From NCBI RefSeq assembly GCF_004210375.1, contig NC_134837.1, forward strand, positions 20,531,586 through 20,595,585: a DNA stretch of 64,000 nucleotides, written 5' to 3'. Shown here piece after piece: positions 1-10,983 of this stretch. A model generated the notes under the pieces. It made no database searches. It worked only from the letters and a program-made list of their open reading frames with translations, and was not told the origin of the DNA. The position numbers and the translations under genes were made by a program. Origin of the DNA: Tachypleus tridentatus. Its lineage: Eukaryota > Arthropoda > Merostomata > Xiphosura > Limulidae. Numbering within the stretch: the stretch's first letter is position 1; each line of letters starts with the position of its first letter.

Positions 1-88
1 GAGGGTGAACATATTTAGCGCGACGCGGGCGCGAACCCGCGACCCTCGGATTACGAGTCGCACGCCTTACGCTAGGCCATGCCGGGCC
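1..88 (-). repeat. SINE-1 tRNA-like head, cut by window start
   Basis: The complement reads as the tRNA-like head of the dominant SINE of this window. A-box-like and B-box-like blocks are visible, and the anticodon-loop-like CTCGTAA matches tRNA-Thr(CGU). The acceptor ends do not pair, so it is not a tRNA gene. The body lies outside the window. Confidence 0.8.
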
Positions 89-957
89 AAATACTTGTGT
101 CACTGAACGTTTCATGAACCAGGAAAACTTTGAACACTTTGAATTGTTAGATATTCGTTACACACCAAATTTATTCGAATAGGTAAGAACTCTACTTACT
201 TTATTAGATATTTGTCGTACTACTGCTTTTATTATTCGAGTGGAGAAAATGAAATTACAGTTTGGACTATTAGACAAATGATAACAAAAAATAAATGAAC
301 AGTTCTAAATGAAAACTTTCTCTAGTTTATTTAGCACGACGTTTCGAGAAGACACATATCGTCAGCCAGTAAAGTTAGTGTTACAATTAAATTAAGCTCA
401 AAAAATAATCATTAAACGGTAAGATAATAGAAAAAACGTTTCTAATTACACATATTTAACGTGGAACATGCTGACAAAAATGCTTACAAAAGCATCGTTG
501 AATTTATTACGTGTATATTATTAGATATAGCAAGAATATTGAAAAAGTAATTAGAACAACTAAAAATTGATTTAGAAATATCAAAACAGGAAATCAATAA
601 AAATAACTTCGCAAAATTCTTTACGTTGAATCTGAAAATAAAATCCATTTTTTTCCATCACATACAGATTTTTCACAAAACGTTGTATGCTATTTTATAT
701 AAGTGAATAACTTTTATTGAAATTTTTTTACATTTTGTTATGCTTAAAATGTTGACAACCACTAGCTATGGACCATTCACAACGTAAAAGTCTTAGCGAT
801 CGTTCTAGAACCCACGAGAAAAACACCGCTAATATATAAACAGTTAACAGGCCGCATGACGTGTCATTTCTGGAATGGATTTCTTTGTGCGTGCAGTTTG
901 AAATTATTTTTTTCTTTTCAATATCAGTTATTCATTGCTAGGGCACCAAGGGGTTGT
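89..957. other. AT-rich stretch, nothing recognised
   Basis: Long A/T runs with stops in all frames. I see no repeat, coding block or RNA gene. The last ~100 bases could be 5' flank of the ERFHQDI-family copy that follows, but no promoter can be argued. Confidence 0.5.
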
Positions 958-1235
958 GTAAATGACCTAACCATATTCTGTTATATTTGTGGTAAATTTG
1001 TTGTAAAGAAACAAAAGCAAAACATTACAGAATTCGTAAAAAAAGAAAAGAGTATTACGCGTGTTTTTTACATAAAACTTGGGAACCAAAACAAATCATG
1101 GCCTCCACACATTTGTGTCAGATAGTTGAGACAATGGATTACAGGTAATAGAATGTCTTTGCTTTTGGAATTCCAGTGGTCTGGTGAGCCAAGAAACCAT
1201 GCATATGACACTATTTTTGCTCTGTAGCGAATGCT
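958..1235 (+). pseudogene. ERFHQDI-family ORF, N-terminal fragment (lineage B)
   Basis: The translated stretch has a CYICG zinc-ligand-like motif, then NITEFVKKEKS, then KLGNQNKSWPPHICV. The last matches the pattern D/N-Q-x-K-x-W-A/P-P-H in the copy at 63.3 kb (RDQDKPWAPHFTCEHC). A further piece near 1170-1200, reading like PVVW then EPRNHA across a frameshift, corresponds to the next conserved block. I know this family as uncharacterised, repeat-like proteins of arthropods and cnidarians; its biochemical function is unknown to me. The fragment has stops after the HICV block and a frameshift at the W-EP block, so it is dead. It probably belongs with the body segment from 2.1 kb, the two being separated by an inserted repeat. 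A start codon cannot be assigned with confidence. Confidence 0.55.
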
Positions 1236-1274
1236 AGTAGCTGCAGACTATGAACCAAATAATGTATTGTAATT

Positions 1275-1860
1275 TACATTATAATTTATTTCGGACGAGT
1301 CTCCGATTTATTGTGATACTATGTTAACGTATTACTATTTCAAATTAATGGAAATTTTAATTTTAATTTAAAAGTTAATTGAATGTTAATATATATTAAA
1401 TTTATTATATTTGCCAACAAGATTGATACACACGATTTTTTTAACATAAATATATTTTAATATAGAAACAAACAAAAATGCAATTTATAATAACAGTTAT
1501 TACTAATATTACAAATGATGGTTTATATAGAACGGTGTTACAAACTTACAGATGATGTTGAGTCTTACATCCGAGCTAGTACTGAGGTGATATTATTGTA
1601 CCTCGCTCAAGCTAACAACGCCTTCTTGGCTAGCCTCACACTGGTTCTTCTTGTCGAAGAAGATATATACCTTCCTCGTGGAAATACTAACGTCCGAAGT
1701 TAATTCACTGAAGTTGAACGGTTTGTAACGTTCGAACTCAATAAATGTATCTGGTCAAATTATGTAGTTTTCCAATTAATATGCGTACTCACACCTATAG
1801 CTTCCGAGGTCTTTAGCACACTGACAATAGCTGTTCAATAACATTTTTATTTTATCTCGG
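1275..1860. repeat. ~580-bp interspersed repeat, copy 1
   Basis: Aligns by eye with 9,990-10,790. Shared blocks include TCGGACGAG near the left end, AAAGTTAATT, AATACTAACG(T/C)CCGA, TCTGGTCAAAT and TTCCGAGGTCT near the right end. No coding potential or clear terminal repeats are seen, so the class is unknown. It lies between the N-terminal and body fragments of an ERFHQDI copy, so it probably inserted there. Confidence 0.6.
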
Positions 1861-2103
1861 CTAGCCGCTTTTTATACAAATCACGCGCGTTTATAAAAAA
1901 ATTAAACAACGTTCTAATGGGTTTTCGTAAAACCAATATTTGTTTTATAAATTTTACTTCCAAGAACCTTCAACAAATTTCGAAAAAAGGTGGGATTTGC
2001 ACAGTACACAATCAACAATATGCGTCATTGGCAAAAGAAAGCTACCATTGCAACAACTGTAGGCACCAAATTAAATGCACAGCGGTAAATCTGTTACAAA
2101 TGA

Positions 2104-3530
2104 TTCTTCTAAAAGAAGTGTAAAAGGTCTTCGTCTTCACAATAGTAACGTATATTTTTCTGTTTCTATTGCTCATTTGGTTCTTTTAAAGGAAACGTAT
2201 GAAAATCTTGATCTTCTTAATAAGGTCAAATACAAAGAACATAGTTGGATATTTCGTGGAAACTTAAAAGCTGTTTGCATGATTTGTTTTTGTCTCCCAT
2301 TGTACAAAGATTCCGTGTCTTTTGTGTTAATGGGACAGCAGAGTACGAAATCGGCACTGGAAAGAGGTGCAATGGTCAAGCAATATTCTACACCAGGATC
2401 GAAAAAACTGGACGTAAGAGTTTAGTTGACCCAAACAAGATCGGATTACTTCTACTTCACATGAATATGGTCTTAATGAAGAAGTTTGTAAAGATGGTAC
2501 TTCAAGTATCTATTTGAACAATTCCCAGTTCTTTCAGAAGCGAAACTTGAAGGAATTTTTACTAAGGCCTCTGGTTAACAGATTGATTTAGGATGAACAG
2601 TTCGAAAGGATAATGAGGAAAATTGAAGAAAAGCGTAGACTGCTTTTAGGCATGGCCAAGCGTAAGGCGTGCGACTCGTAAGTTGCTAAACATGCTCCCT
2701 CAGCCGTGGGGGCGCATAATGTGACGGTCAATCCCACTTTTCGTTGGTAAAAGAGTAGCCCAAGAGTTGGCGGTGGGTGGTGATGACTAGCTGCCTTCCC
2801 TCTAGTCTTACACTGCTAAATTAGGGACGGCTAGCACAGATAGCCCTCGAGTAGCTTTGAAATTCAAACAAACAAACAAACAAACAAGACTGCTTTTAAA
2901 GATGTCACTTACAGATTTACTAGAAACAACAATGACCCCAATTACGAAAATATTCTTAATAACATACTCGATAAATAAAAAGAGTTGGGTTGTAATTTAA
3001 TCTTGAAAGCTCATATCTTACACTCATGTATTGACTATTTCCTTGAAACTTCCGATACTGTCAGCACATAACAATATTAAAAGTTTCATCAAGATATATG
3101 TGAAATAGAGAGGAGGTATCAACCAGGTAGAACATGAGCGTGATGGCTGATTACTACTGGCTATTGAAATGAGATGCTCCCAAAGCAATATATAAAAGAA
3201 AACCACAACACGTAGTTTTGAGATTAAAAGACGTATGTTTCACAAAAATTCAGGAAGAATGAGTATGCATATTTATTTAACATCAATGTTGTTCTTCCCT
3301 GTTTTTCATATTATTTTACATTTGTTAACAAACGAAATAATAATAAAAAAACGTTCATTGTGGTAAACGAAGTAATAATTTGATCGAAGTAAGAGTTTCT
3401 TTTTTTACTGATTTGTAAAAAATCCTTCGTGATAGAAAAAAAAAATGTTACTTTTGGAATCTACGCAGTTTAATTATGGAAAGTCCGTTATTAAGCCAAA
3501 ACAGTTTTTATGAAGTTTAAATTCGCAAGT
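2104..3530 (+). pseudogene. ERFHQDI-family ORF, body and 3' flank (lineage B)
   Basis: The decayed reading frame starts at SSKRSVKGL...LHN and continues with HLVLLKETYENLDLL, KYKEHSWI, LGQQ-like, SLVDPNK, and DEQFERIM. After a nested SINE it continues with NNNDPNYENIL, KELGCNLILKAHILHS and a weakened ERFHQDI-like block before MADY-like residues near 3,145. The order of blocks is the same as in the copies at 36 kb and 41-42 kb. Several stops and at least four frame changes make it a pseudogene. Homology with the 36-kb copy continues about 290 bp beyond the coding part, to about 3,530, where similarity ends abruptly. That is what a mobile unit or a segmental duplication would give. Function is unknown. 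Confidence 0.65.
2649..2886 (+). repeat. SINE-1 inserted in ERFHQDI copy
   Basis: Nearly full length by both ends, but most of the tRNA-like head is missing: it goes from GGCATGGCC directly to a shortened head and the body. The tail is CAAA repeats. A 12-bp target duplication, AGACTGCTTTTA, lies at 2,637-2,648 and 2,887-2,898. Removing the SINE and one duplicate restores the interrupted ERFHQDI homology. Confidence 0.9.
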
Positions 3531-3630
3531 CTGTGTAGCCCATGGAAATAAAATGGTAAAACAAAACTTTAACAAAGGTAAACTCTCCAACCTTACCTAT
3601 GGAAAAATAGTTTTCTTCCGATATTTTTTA

Positions 3631-3671
3631 GATTGACTGTCACATTATAACGCCCCCACGGCTGGGAGGGC
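3631..3671 (-). repeat. SINE-1 body fragment, inverted
   Basis: A 41-bp antisense piece (GATTGACTGTCACATT...) that abuts a sense SINE at a GGGCG microhomology, so the two form a short snapback. Confidence 0.75.
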
Positions 3672-3852
3672 GTTATAATGTGACGGTCAATCCCACTTTT
3701 CGTTGGTAAAAGAGTAGCCCAAGAGTTGGCGGTGGGTGGTGATGACTAGCTGCCTTCCCTCTAGTCTTACACTGCTAAATTAGGGACGGCTAGCACAGAT
3801 AGCCCTTGAGTAGCTTTGTGCGAAATTCCAAAACAAACAAACAAACAAACAA
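3668..3852 (+). repeat. SINE-1 body, headless
   Basis: Starts at the GGCGTTATAATGTGACGG block, lacks the tRNA-like head, and carries the full body and a (CAAA)n tail. Confidence 0.85.
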
Positions 3853-4130
3853 AGATTGCTTTTATTTTACTAGGATTCTGTGTTATTATTTTGAGAATTT
3901 ATGTTCATTATCTATCTATGTTTATATTTTAAAATTCAATTTTAGTTGTTCTATATACTTTTTCCATAATCTCGCTAATTTTAATAATATTGGTGTAATA
4001 AGTTCAACGATGCTTTTAATCAGTATTTTTGTCACCATTCTCCAAATTGAATGTGCGTGATTAGAAGTTTTGCATTTGTTTACCTTTCAACGATTGTTTC
4101 TGACCTAATTTCACTGTAACGTGATCTTTA
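3853..4130. other. AT-rich stretch, nothing recognised
   Basis: No repeat or coding block seen between the SINE tail and the Penelope-like relic. Confidence 0.4.
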
Positions 4131-4133
4131 CTG

Positions 4134-4160
4134 CCTGACGAAGGGCGTCTGCTTGAAACG
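4134..4160 (+). other. Hammerhead-like core, Penelope terminal repeat
   Basis: CTGACGA, then a 13-nt spacer able to form a weak short stem, then GAAAC. This matches the conserved core order of hammerhead ribozymes, which are known from Penelope-like elements. Stems I and III are not evident, so activity is doubtful. Confidence 0.35.
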
Positions 4161-5741
4161 TCACACAAAATGTTCTGGAAAAAAGTTTTCATTTAGATGT
4201 GTCAATTTATTCTTTGTTATCACTTATCGAACTTCTTCCCGCGTCTTGCGGAACAACACTCTGTCAAGAATGTTCATTATTTAACGCACTTTACTCATAC
4301 CATCAATCAAGTCTGTGCACAGCAATCTCCGAAAAGATATACTGATCTTTCTTTGGTCTTTCCCAACAGATATTTTTCGAACAGAGTTAAGCCTTTTCAC
4401 GTCCACATTATCCAAGAATAGATTCAGTATCTACATTATTTTTGAAAAAAACTATTTACGTCACAAGGCAACTGGTTTTAAACTTCATTGATTATCATTT
4501 CAAACCTTATTAATACTAAATTACACAGATTTCGATTTCTTATGAGAGCTACCAGTAACACATTTACAGAGTACGATATAACAAACCAAGGAAACTGAAA
4601 ATTCTCGAAACAATGTCTACCTCATTACTAACATTTCAGCTCAAAAATGTTTACCATGAAACTTTGAAGAACCCAAAACTTACCAAATAGGAAGAAACTT
4701 TGAATTATCATAACCAAACTCCCACAACAGGTACTCACTAAAAGTGTTTTAACTATTCCTAACAAACTTCCTCTCTCCGATATCCAACTGTCAACATACC
4801 ACATCTGAGACATGATTTTTTATGTCACTAGAGCTGAGACAACGTGAAAGAGCACGTGCAGAAGGAGAACCACAAATACTTGATACCTTCGTTCCTTTTG
4901 TTCGAACTGAAATATATGAACTAAATCAAAACTAAAATATTCCTATACTCAGTATGAATAAATAAGAAAAAAATGCATTATTTTTACTCAAAAAATGCAA
5001 AGACATAGTAATTAAAGTAGCTGACAAAGACACAACTGTGGTGATATAGCAACGAAAACTTTAGATGCAAGAAGTCCTCTGAAAACTGAAAAACCCCAAC
5101 AACTACAAGATACCCAGCAAAGATCCAATCCCTGAATATCAGAAACACATTCAGAAAACAGTCCAAGTGCTTATAAAATGCAACAAACTCTCTCATAATT
5201 CTAAAATCCTAATTTAAAAAATACAAAACAGGAATAATCTGTGTATTGGCCAAGATTCACCAATCTGATTATCCTGATCGCCTCATAATTGCAAATTGTA
5301 ATTACCTCTAATTATCTAGTTTTTTGCCCAACCAACCTTATTTATCTTTCTCCCCTCCTATGTTAAAGACATAATCGATGTTGTAAACCGTCTTCAAGAC
5401 TTTCATCACACAAAACATGTCACATTTTTATCACGGATATACAGTCTCTGTACACTGTTATTCCTCATAATGACGTCATGCTAGCTCTGAAACAATTTTT
5501 GAATAAGCAAGAAACTAAATTTTCCATGACTGAAGCCTTTTTTCGTATCATATAATTAGTTCTCACAATGAATACCTTTGGATTCAATGATCAATTCTAT
5601 CAACAAATTACTGGTGTTTCCATGGACACAAAAATGGGTCCTTTTGGTTGGTTACTTTCAATGATAATTTTTTAATTTCTTATCCATTACAATGACAATA
5701 TCTTAACGTACCAAAGCTTAAGTAAAGACATTCATCGACTA
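4161..5741 (+). pseudogene. Penelope-like element, N-terminal and RT region
   Basis: Decayed reverse-transcriptase polyprotein of a Penelope-like retroelement. In order: a YLTHFTHT-like N-terminal block near 4,280; IVIKVADKDTTVVI near 5,005-5,048, matching the family's V-I-K-P-A-D-K-G motif; YVKDIIDVV and SLYTVIPHNDVMLAL near 5,360-5,490, the RT region with the D-(V/I)-x-S-L-Y-T-N-I-P signature; and FYQQITGVSMDTKMGPFG at about 5,595-5,648, matching the family's Y-x-Q-x-x-G-x-x-M-G-x-x-x-x-P block. Many stops and frameshifts are present. The catalytic Y-x-D-D block is not recognisable: the sequence degrades to HYNDN just before the Tc1 insertion. The element resumes after that transposon at about 6,988. 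Confidence 0.7.
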
Positions 5742-6985
5742 CACTACATGGCCAAAAGTATGTATACATCCCTTCTAATTAGTGGGTTCGGCTATTTCAG
5801 CCACACCCATTGCTAACAGGTGCATAAAATCAAACATACAGCCATGCAGTTTCCATAAACAAACATTAGCAGTATATGGGTCTTAATGAAGAGTTTAGTG
5901 ACTTTCAACGTGGCACTGTCATAAGATGTCACCTTCCAACATGTCATTTTATCAAATTTCTGCCCTGCTAAAGCTGTCCCGGTCAACTGTAAGTACTACT
6001 ATTGTGAAATGGAAACATCTAGGAGCAAGAACAGCTCAGCCACGAAGCAGTAGGCCAGATAACTTCACAGAATCAGACCGCCGAGTGCTGAAGCGTGTAG
6101 TGCGTAAAAATTGTCAGTCCACAGTTGAAACACTCACTACTAAGTTCCAAACTGCCTCTGGAAGCAACGTCAGCATAAGAACTGTTCGTCGGGAGTTTCA
6201 TGAAATGGGTTTCCATGGCCGAGCAGCCGCACATAAGCCTAAGATCATCATGCACAATGCTAAGCAACGGCTGGAGTGGTGTAAAGCATACCGCCATTGG
6301 ACTCTGGACCAGTGGAAATGCGTTCTCTGGACTGATGAATCACGCTTCACTATTTGGCAGTCTGATGGACGAATCTGGGTTTGGCGGATGCCAGGAGAAC
6401 TCTACCTGCCTGAATGCACAGTGCCAACTGTAAAGTTTTGTGGAGGGGAAATAATGGTCTGGGGCTGTTTCTCAAGGTTTGGACTAGGCTCTTTAGTTTC
6501 AGTGAAGGGAATTCTTTATACTACGGCATACAATGACATTCAAGAGAATTGTATGCTTCCAACTTTGTGGCAACAGTTTGGAGAAGGATCTTTTGTTTCA
6601 GCATGACAATGTTCTCGTGCACAAAGCGAGGTCCATAAAGACGTGGTTTGTCGAGGTTGGTGTGGAAAAACTTGACTGGCCTACACAGAGCTCTGTCCTC
6701 AACCACAACGAACATCATTGAGATGAATTGGAATGCTGACTGCGAGCTAGGCCTTCTCGCCTGACATCAGTGCCCGACCTCACTAATACTCTTGTGGTTG
6801 AATAGTAGCGAATCCCCGCAGCCATGTTCCAACATCTAGTGGAAAACCTTCCCAGAAGAGTAGAGGCAGTTACAGCAGCAAATGGGTGACCAACTCCATA
6901 TTGATGCACATGATTTTAGAATGAGATGCTCAACAAGCATATATGGGTGTGATGATCGGGTGTCTACATACTATTGGCCATGTAG
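5742..6985 (+). mobile_element. Tc1-like DNA transposon, full length, dead
   Basis: The left terminal inverted repeat begins CACTACATGGCCAAAAGTAT after a TA at 5,740-5,741. The complementary right end, CATACTATTGGCCATGTAG, finishes next to TA at 6,986-6,987. TIRs, TA target, length near 1.24 kb and the transposase all fit the Tc1 branch of IS630-Tc1-mariner. The right tip is slightly altered (AGTAGTG), so the exact end is uncertain by a few bases. It sits inside the Penelope-like element. The non-coding left part strongly resembles Tc1 elements I know from fishes (mixed recall and reading). Confidence 0.88.
5876..6904 (+). pseudogene. Tc1 transposase (DDE), broken
   Basis: Cut-and-paste transposase. 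An ATG at 5,876 opens [16 protein letters not shown], the usual Tc1 N terminus. A frameshift near 5,935 moves to the frame with [13 protein letters not shown], the helix-turn-helix DNA-binding region, then [21 protein letters not shown] and [10 protein letters not shown] (first catalytic Asp). IMVWGCFS follows. A second frameshift near 6,590 leads to [15 protein letters not shown] (second Asp) and then LNHNEHH, where the catalytic Asp/Glu region of L-N-P-I-E-H is altered. In-frame stops follow near 6,719, 6,737 and 6,803 and near 6,887. The terminal PTPY residues are still readable, so the whole gene is present at about normal length but inactive. The middle ORF alone is 226 residues and could be mistaken for a short gene. 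Confidence 0.9.
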
Positions 6986-6987
6986 TA

Positions 6988-7760
6988 GTGAAAACTTCAT
7001 CCAGCTCTTAAGTACACTTGTCACATTTTCGATATCAATTCTCATTTCTAGACATAAACATCCCAGTTTTATCCTATTATCTTAAAGCCTCTCTACATCA
7101 CAATAGCATTAATAGTCACGCTTACCTAAACTATTACTATTTTCATTCCTACGAAACCAAGTCTACCATTCCTAAAGGGACCTCACAAGACTGTTTATAT
7201 TCTGAGGACAAAGAACATCTCTCCAAAACTACTGAAATGGCAGGAATTTTTTCAAAAATGTAACGAACTGGCCAACAATGTAATCAAAAACCTTGTAACC
7301 AGATACACACGGTATCCAATGTCATTGCCACTCAACCTAAAACCAAACATCAACAGGATAGAACCCCTTGGTTTTAATGTACCATCTTTTGGTTAGTAGC
7401 TAATATCATACAACAAAAGTTACTAATGACTGCCCCATCATCCAGTGTAGTAGGTGTTACAAACCATATATTGTAGAAACAGCCCGTAGACTGGGGTATC
7501 ATTTTTGTAAACACCTTAGAGCTGTAAGATCTTCCAGTACATATACCAGGCATGAGGTAGCACAGCCTTCTACGGATGGTTCAGATTGCTCACCGAAATG
7601 TTATTTTAAACATCTCAACAGGTCAACAGAATTTTACAATGCTATACAATGTTTACCTTTGTACCAACACTTACAAAACGACTGAGTCACAAGTTCTGGG
7701 AATGTCTGTAAATATCATAGCAAGAAATCTGAATTTCTGTGTTATGTTTTCTTCCGCTTT
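6988..7760 (+). pseudogene. Penelope-like element, 3' part with GIY-YIG endonuclease
   Basis: Continuation of the element interrupted by Tc1. Readable blocks are FLDINIPVLSYYLKASLHH and SHAYLNYYYFHSYETKSTIP (7,040-7,175), matching the post-RT thumb region of Penelope-like polyproteins. Then comes CPIIQCSRCYKPYIVETARR followed by LGYHFCKHLRAVR (about 7,430-7,530), the GIY-YIG nuclease domain; the usual Y-I-G-E-T-G-R-R-L has become Y-I-V-E-T-A-R-R-L. EFYNAIQCLPLYQHL and KFWECL-like C-terminal residues follow. Stops and frameshifts interrupt it. A headless SINE abuts the 3' end at 7,762. Confidence 0.7.
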
Positions 7761-7761
7761 T

Positions 7762-7939
7762 GGGCGTTACAATGTGACGGTCAATCCCATTATTCGTTGG
7801 TAAAAGAGTAGCCCAAGAGTTGGCGGTGGGTGGTGATGACTAGCTGCCTTCCCTCTAGTCTTACACTGCAAAATTAGGGACGGCTAGCACAGATAGCCCT
7901 CGAGTAGCTTTGTGCGAAATTCAAAAACAAACAAACAAA
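7762..7939 (+). repeat. SINE-1 body, headless
   Basis: Starts at GGGCGTTACAATGTGACGG and runs to the CAAA tail; the tRNA-like head is absent. Confidence 0.88.
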
Positions 7940-8644
7940 TTCTTCGCTACTTTTATTACATGATAACTCCCTAACCATAACAATAATGTCAGCCAGTTTC
8001 ACTGAAGAGACATAGTTCCATACGGAGAATATGTTTTTATAAATATTAATAATTAGTTGTAACTAAAACAACAACAACATAATTCTAGTCTAAATTAATG
8101 TTATCATTACACACACGAAGTTAGTTTTCTTACAGAAATTTGGCGTTCCTTTATAAACCTTAAGCACAGAATGAAACAAGAAATACCAATCAATAATAGA
8201 TACACAATAAATATCACAGTGGGAACCTTATTTTATTTAGAACTTGGTTATAGGTTATAAATACAACTTTATTGAAACATTTCACTAAAAAACAAACAAG
8301 CAAGTAAAAAACATTCTTCTAAGAAGTAAGTAAACGAAGAGATGGCTGATATCCGTCCTTCAAAAACGATACAAACAGAAAGTAAGGATGACATTTATAT
8401 CCTCCTTACAAATAGCACAAACAAGAATTAACACATAGCAACACACACACACAACTATTCCTTCACAACTGAGTATAATGTATCCTCTTTTTATCAGTTA
8501 ACATTCTACTACAATGTGTGTTTATGTTATTATGTAGGGGTGATTTGAATGTCATTATTTTAAATGCATTGTTTTTGAAAGATTGATATTAGCTATACCT
8601 ACATTTGCTTTCTTTTAGAAAAGTTTTTCTTTACTTTTACATTA
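7940..8644. other. AT-rich stretch, nothing recognised
   Basis: Contains a short ACACACAC run near 8,443. No coding block is seen. Confidence 0.45.
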
Positions 8645-8782
8645 GGCCCAGCATGGCCAGGTGGTTAAGGAACTCGACTCGTAATCCGAGGGTCGTAAGT
8701 TCGAATCCTCGTCACATCAAATATGCTCACTCTTTCAGCCATGCGGGCGTTATAATGTGATGGTCAATCCCACTATTCGTTG
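8645..8782 (+). repeat. SINE-1, 3'-truncated
   Basis: tRNA-like head and the first third of the body, ending at CACTATTCGTTG. The last ~135 bp and tail are missing, an unusual polarity for a retroposon, which normally loses its 5' end. Later deletion is the likely cause. Confidence 0.85.
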
Positions 8783-9403
8783 AGCCCTTTATCAGAGGAA
8801 GGTTAATGATTTGTCATAAGGGAAAACACTCGCGCTTCTTCTCTGGTGCCTTGAATGGTTTAGAGCAGTCGGCGGTAACCGTTTCTGATCACGAATCAGG
8901 AGTTTCATACAATACCTTGAGGCAAATATTTAATAACTCAAAGCGTACCCATCTGATTGGTTAAGCTTCACAAATAATTAATTCTGATTGATGAGATTAG
9001 TTGCGTGAGAAGTGTTTTCGAATACAATCAAATGTATACATTTCATCTGGTTTATTGAATCTGCTTTGTCGCAAGTATCTAACAATCCAAATGTTCCGTC
9101 CATTCACATGACTAATAAAAACTACAGTAGTCCCAGTATCTACAAATGTAAAGTCCACCTGATAGATGAGGCTTATACTGTTAAAAGTACGTAAGTGTTT
9201 AGACTCTGAAGCCGACTGACGAACTTTCACAAGTTTTTTTTAACAGTTCAAAGTAAGTAGAATTTCTATCTCAGTAGTTAGACTTATCCTCTCAAAGGTC
9301 CCTAACATTTTAAAGTGTGTAACTTTTAACGCGTTCTATAAGACATGTAGTGTCACAACTATTCAACAATTCACGATTTGTGAGTTTTTTTACCTAATTG
9401 ATG

Positions 9404-9677
9404 GCCCGGCATAGCTAGGTGGTTAAGACACTCGACTCGCAATTCATGGGTTGCGGTTTCGAATCCCCGTCCAACCAAACATGCTCGCCCTTTCAGCCGT
9501 GGGGCGTTATAATGTTACGGTCAATACCACTATTTGTTGGTAAAAGAGCACCCCAAGAGTTGGCGGTGGGTGGTGATGACTAGCTGCCTTCCCTCTAGTC
9601 TTACACTGCTAAATTAGGGACAGCTAGACAGATAGCCCTCGTGTAGCTTTGCGCGAAATTCAAAACAAACAAACAAA
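9404..9677 (+). repeat. SINE-1, full length with TSD
   Basis: Head, body and CAAA tail are all present. A 12-bp target duplication, ACCTAATTGATG, lies at 9,392-9,403 and 9,678-9,689. Confidence 0.93.
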
Positions 9678-9984
9678 ACCTAATTGATGAATTTTGTAAT
9701 GTCACAAGATTCAAAGAGATTAAATATTTCACTTAACTGGGGTAATTTGTAGAGTTAGAAATATTTGACAGAATTCAACATTTGTTGACTTTCAACTTAT
9801 ACACATTGTAGTAGCACAAGTACCTAAACAGTTAAAACGTGTAGACTTTTTACTCGATTAATGAAACTTCTAGTATTGCGGGTATCTAAGATTTTAAAGC
9901 ATGTAGACTTTCTATCTTACTGAAGAACTGCACTCTCACAAGTATCTAACAGTAACCTAATGTAGACATTTGTCACGTATTGTG

Positions 9985-10790
9985 GTTTAACTCGGACGAG
10001 CCCTCAGTTTATTACGTTAAGTATTGCAGTTTGAAATAGCCTGAAACTGAGTTAAGTGATAATCAGAATTTTAAAGTTAATTAAATGACGATATATATTA
10101 AAGTTATGATATTGCTAACAAAACTGATGCACGCTGTCTTCTTTCTTTTTTAATCAAAATATATTTTATCATACAAACAATAATAAAATTTATAATAATG
10201 GTTATTTAATCCAGAACTTCCCTGATATATTATCGAGGGCTCACGATGAGCGAAATAATTTCGATTTAATGCACATAAAATTCATTCAACTGAAAGCTAG
10301 CTAACTCTTTCCTGATTGCAAGTGAATTTTTCACAACTGTGGTTGTATAATACCTTTGTAAAAATACTAACGCCCGATGTTAATCTGCTAAAAATAAAGA
10401 TTGTAATGTTCAAAATCTATAAACATTTCTGGTCAAATATGTGAAGTTCCCGATAGTATTTATTTGTTTTTTTTATTTCATGCAAAGTTACACGAGGTCT
10501 ATATATGCGCTAGCCGTCCCTAATTTATCAGTGTAAAACTAGAGGGAAGGCAGCTCTTGAACTACTCTTTTACCAACGAATAGTGGGATTGACTTTCATA
10601 TTATAACGCCTCATCAGCTGAAAGGGTGAGCATTTGGTGTGACGGGGATTCGAACTCGCCATCCTCAGATTTCGAGTCGAGCGCCCTAACTACCTGGTCA
10701 TGTCAAGCCTTCCCGAGAGTAAGCGTTAAGTTTAGTTACGGTTTCCGAGGTCTAAAGTACACCAGTTGTAGCAAACCAATAATTGTACTC
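9985..10790. repeat. ~580-bp interspersed repeat, copy 2 with nested SINE
   Basis: Shares ordered blocks with 1,275-1,860. It is interrupted near its right end by an antisense SINE at 10,461-10,709, after which TTTCCGAGGTCTAAAGTACAC resumes the homology. Confidence 0.6.
10461..10709 (-). repeat. SINE-1 in repeat copy 2
   Basis: Antisense, with T-rich tail complement first. It has an internal deletion in the body (GGCAGCTCTTGAACTACTC lacks the GTGGGTGGTGATGAC block). The head ends at GTCATGTCAAGCC. Confidence 0.85.
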
Positions 10791-10983
10791 GTTTCTAACG
10801 TATTTTATAGCTCACTTTTATAGGCTTGAAGATAATTTTTTAGAAATTTCAGATTGCACAACAATACTGACGATACATTAATGATTTCGTACGCACATAT
10901 ATTGTTGATTCTTATGCTCAAAAGTGTTCTATAATTTTCGCAAATAGACTGGAATTTCGCAATAGATTTTTTAACAGCATAAA

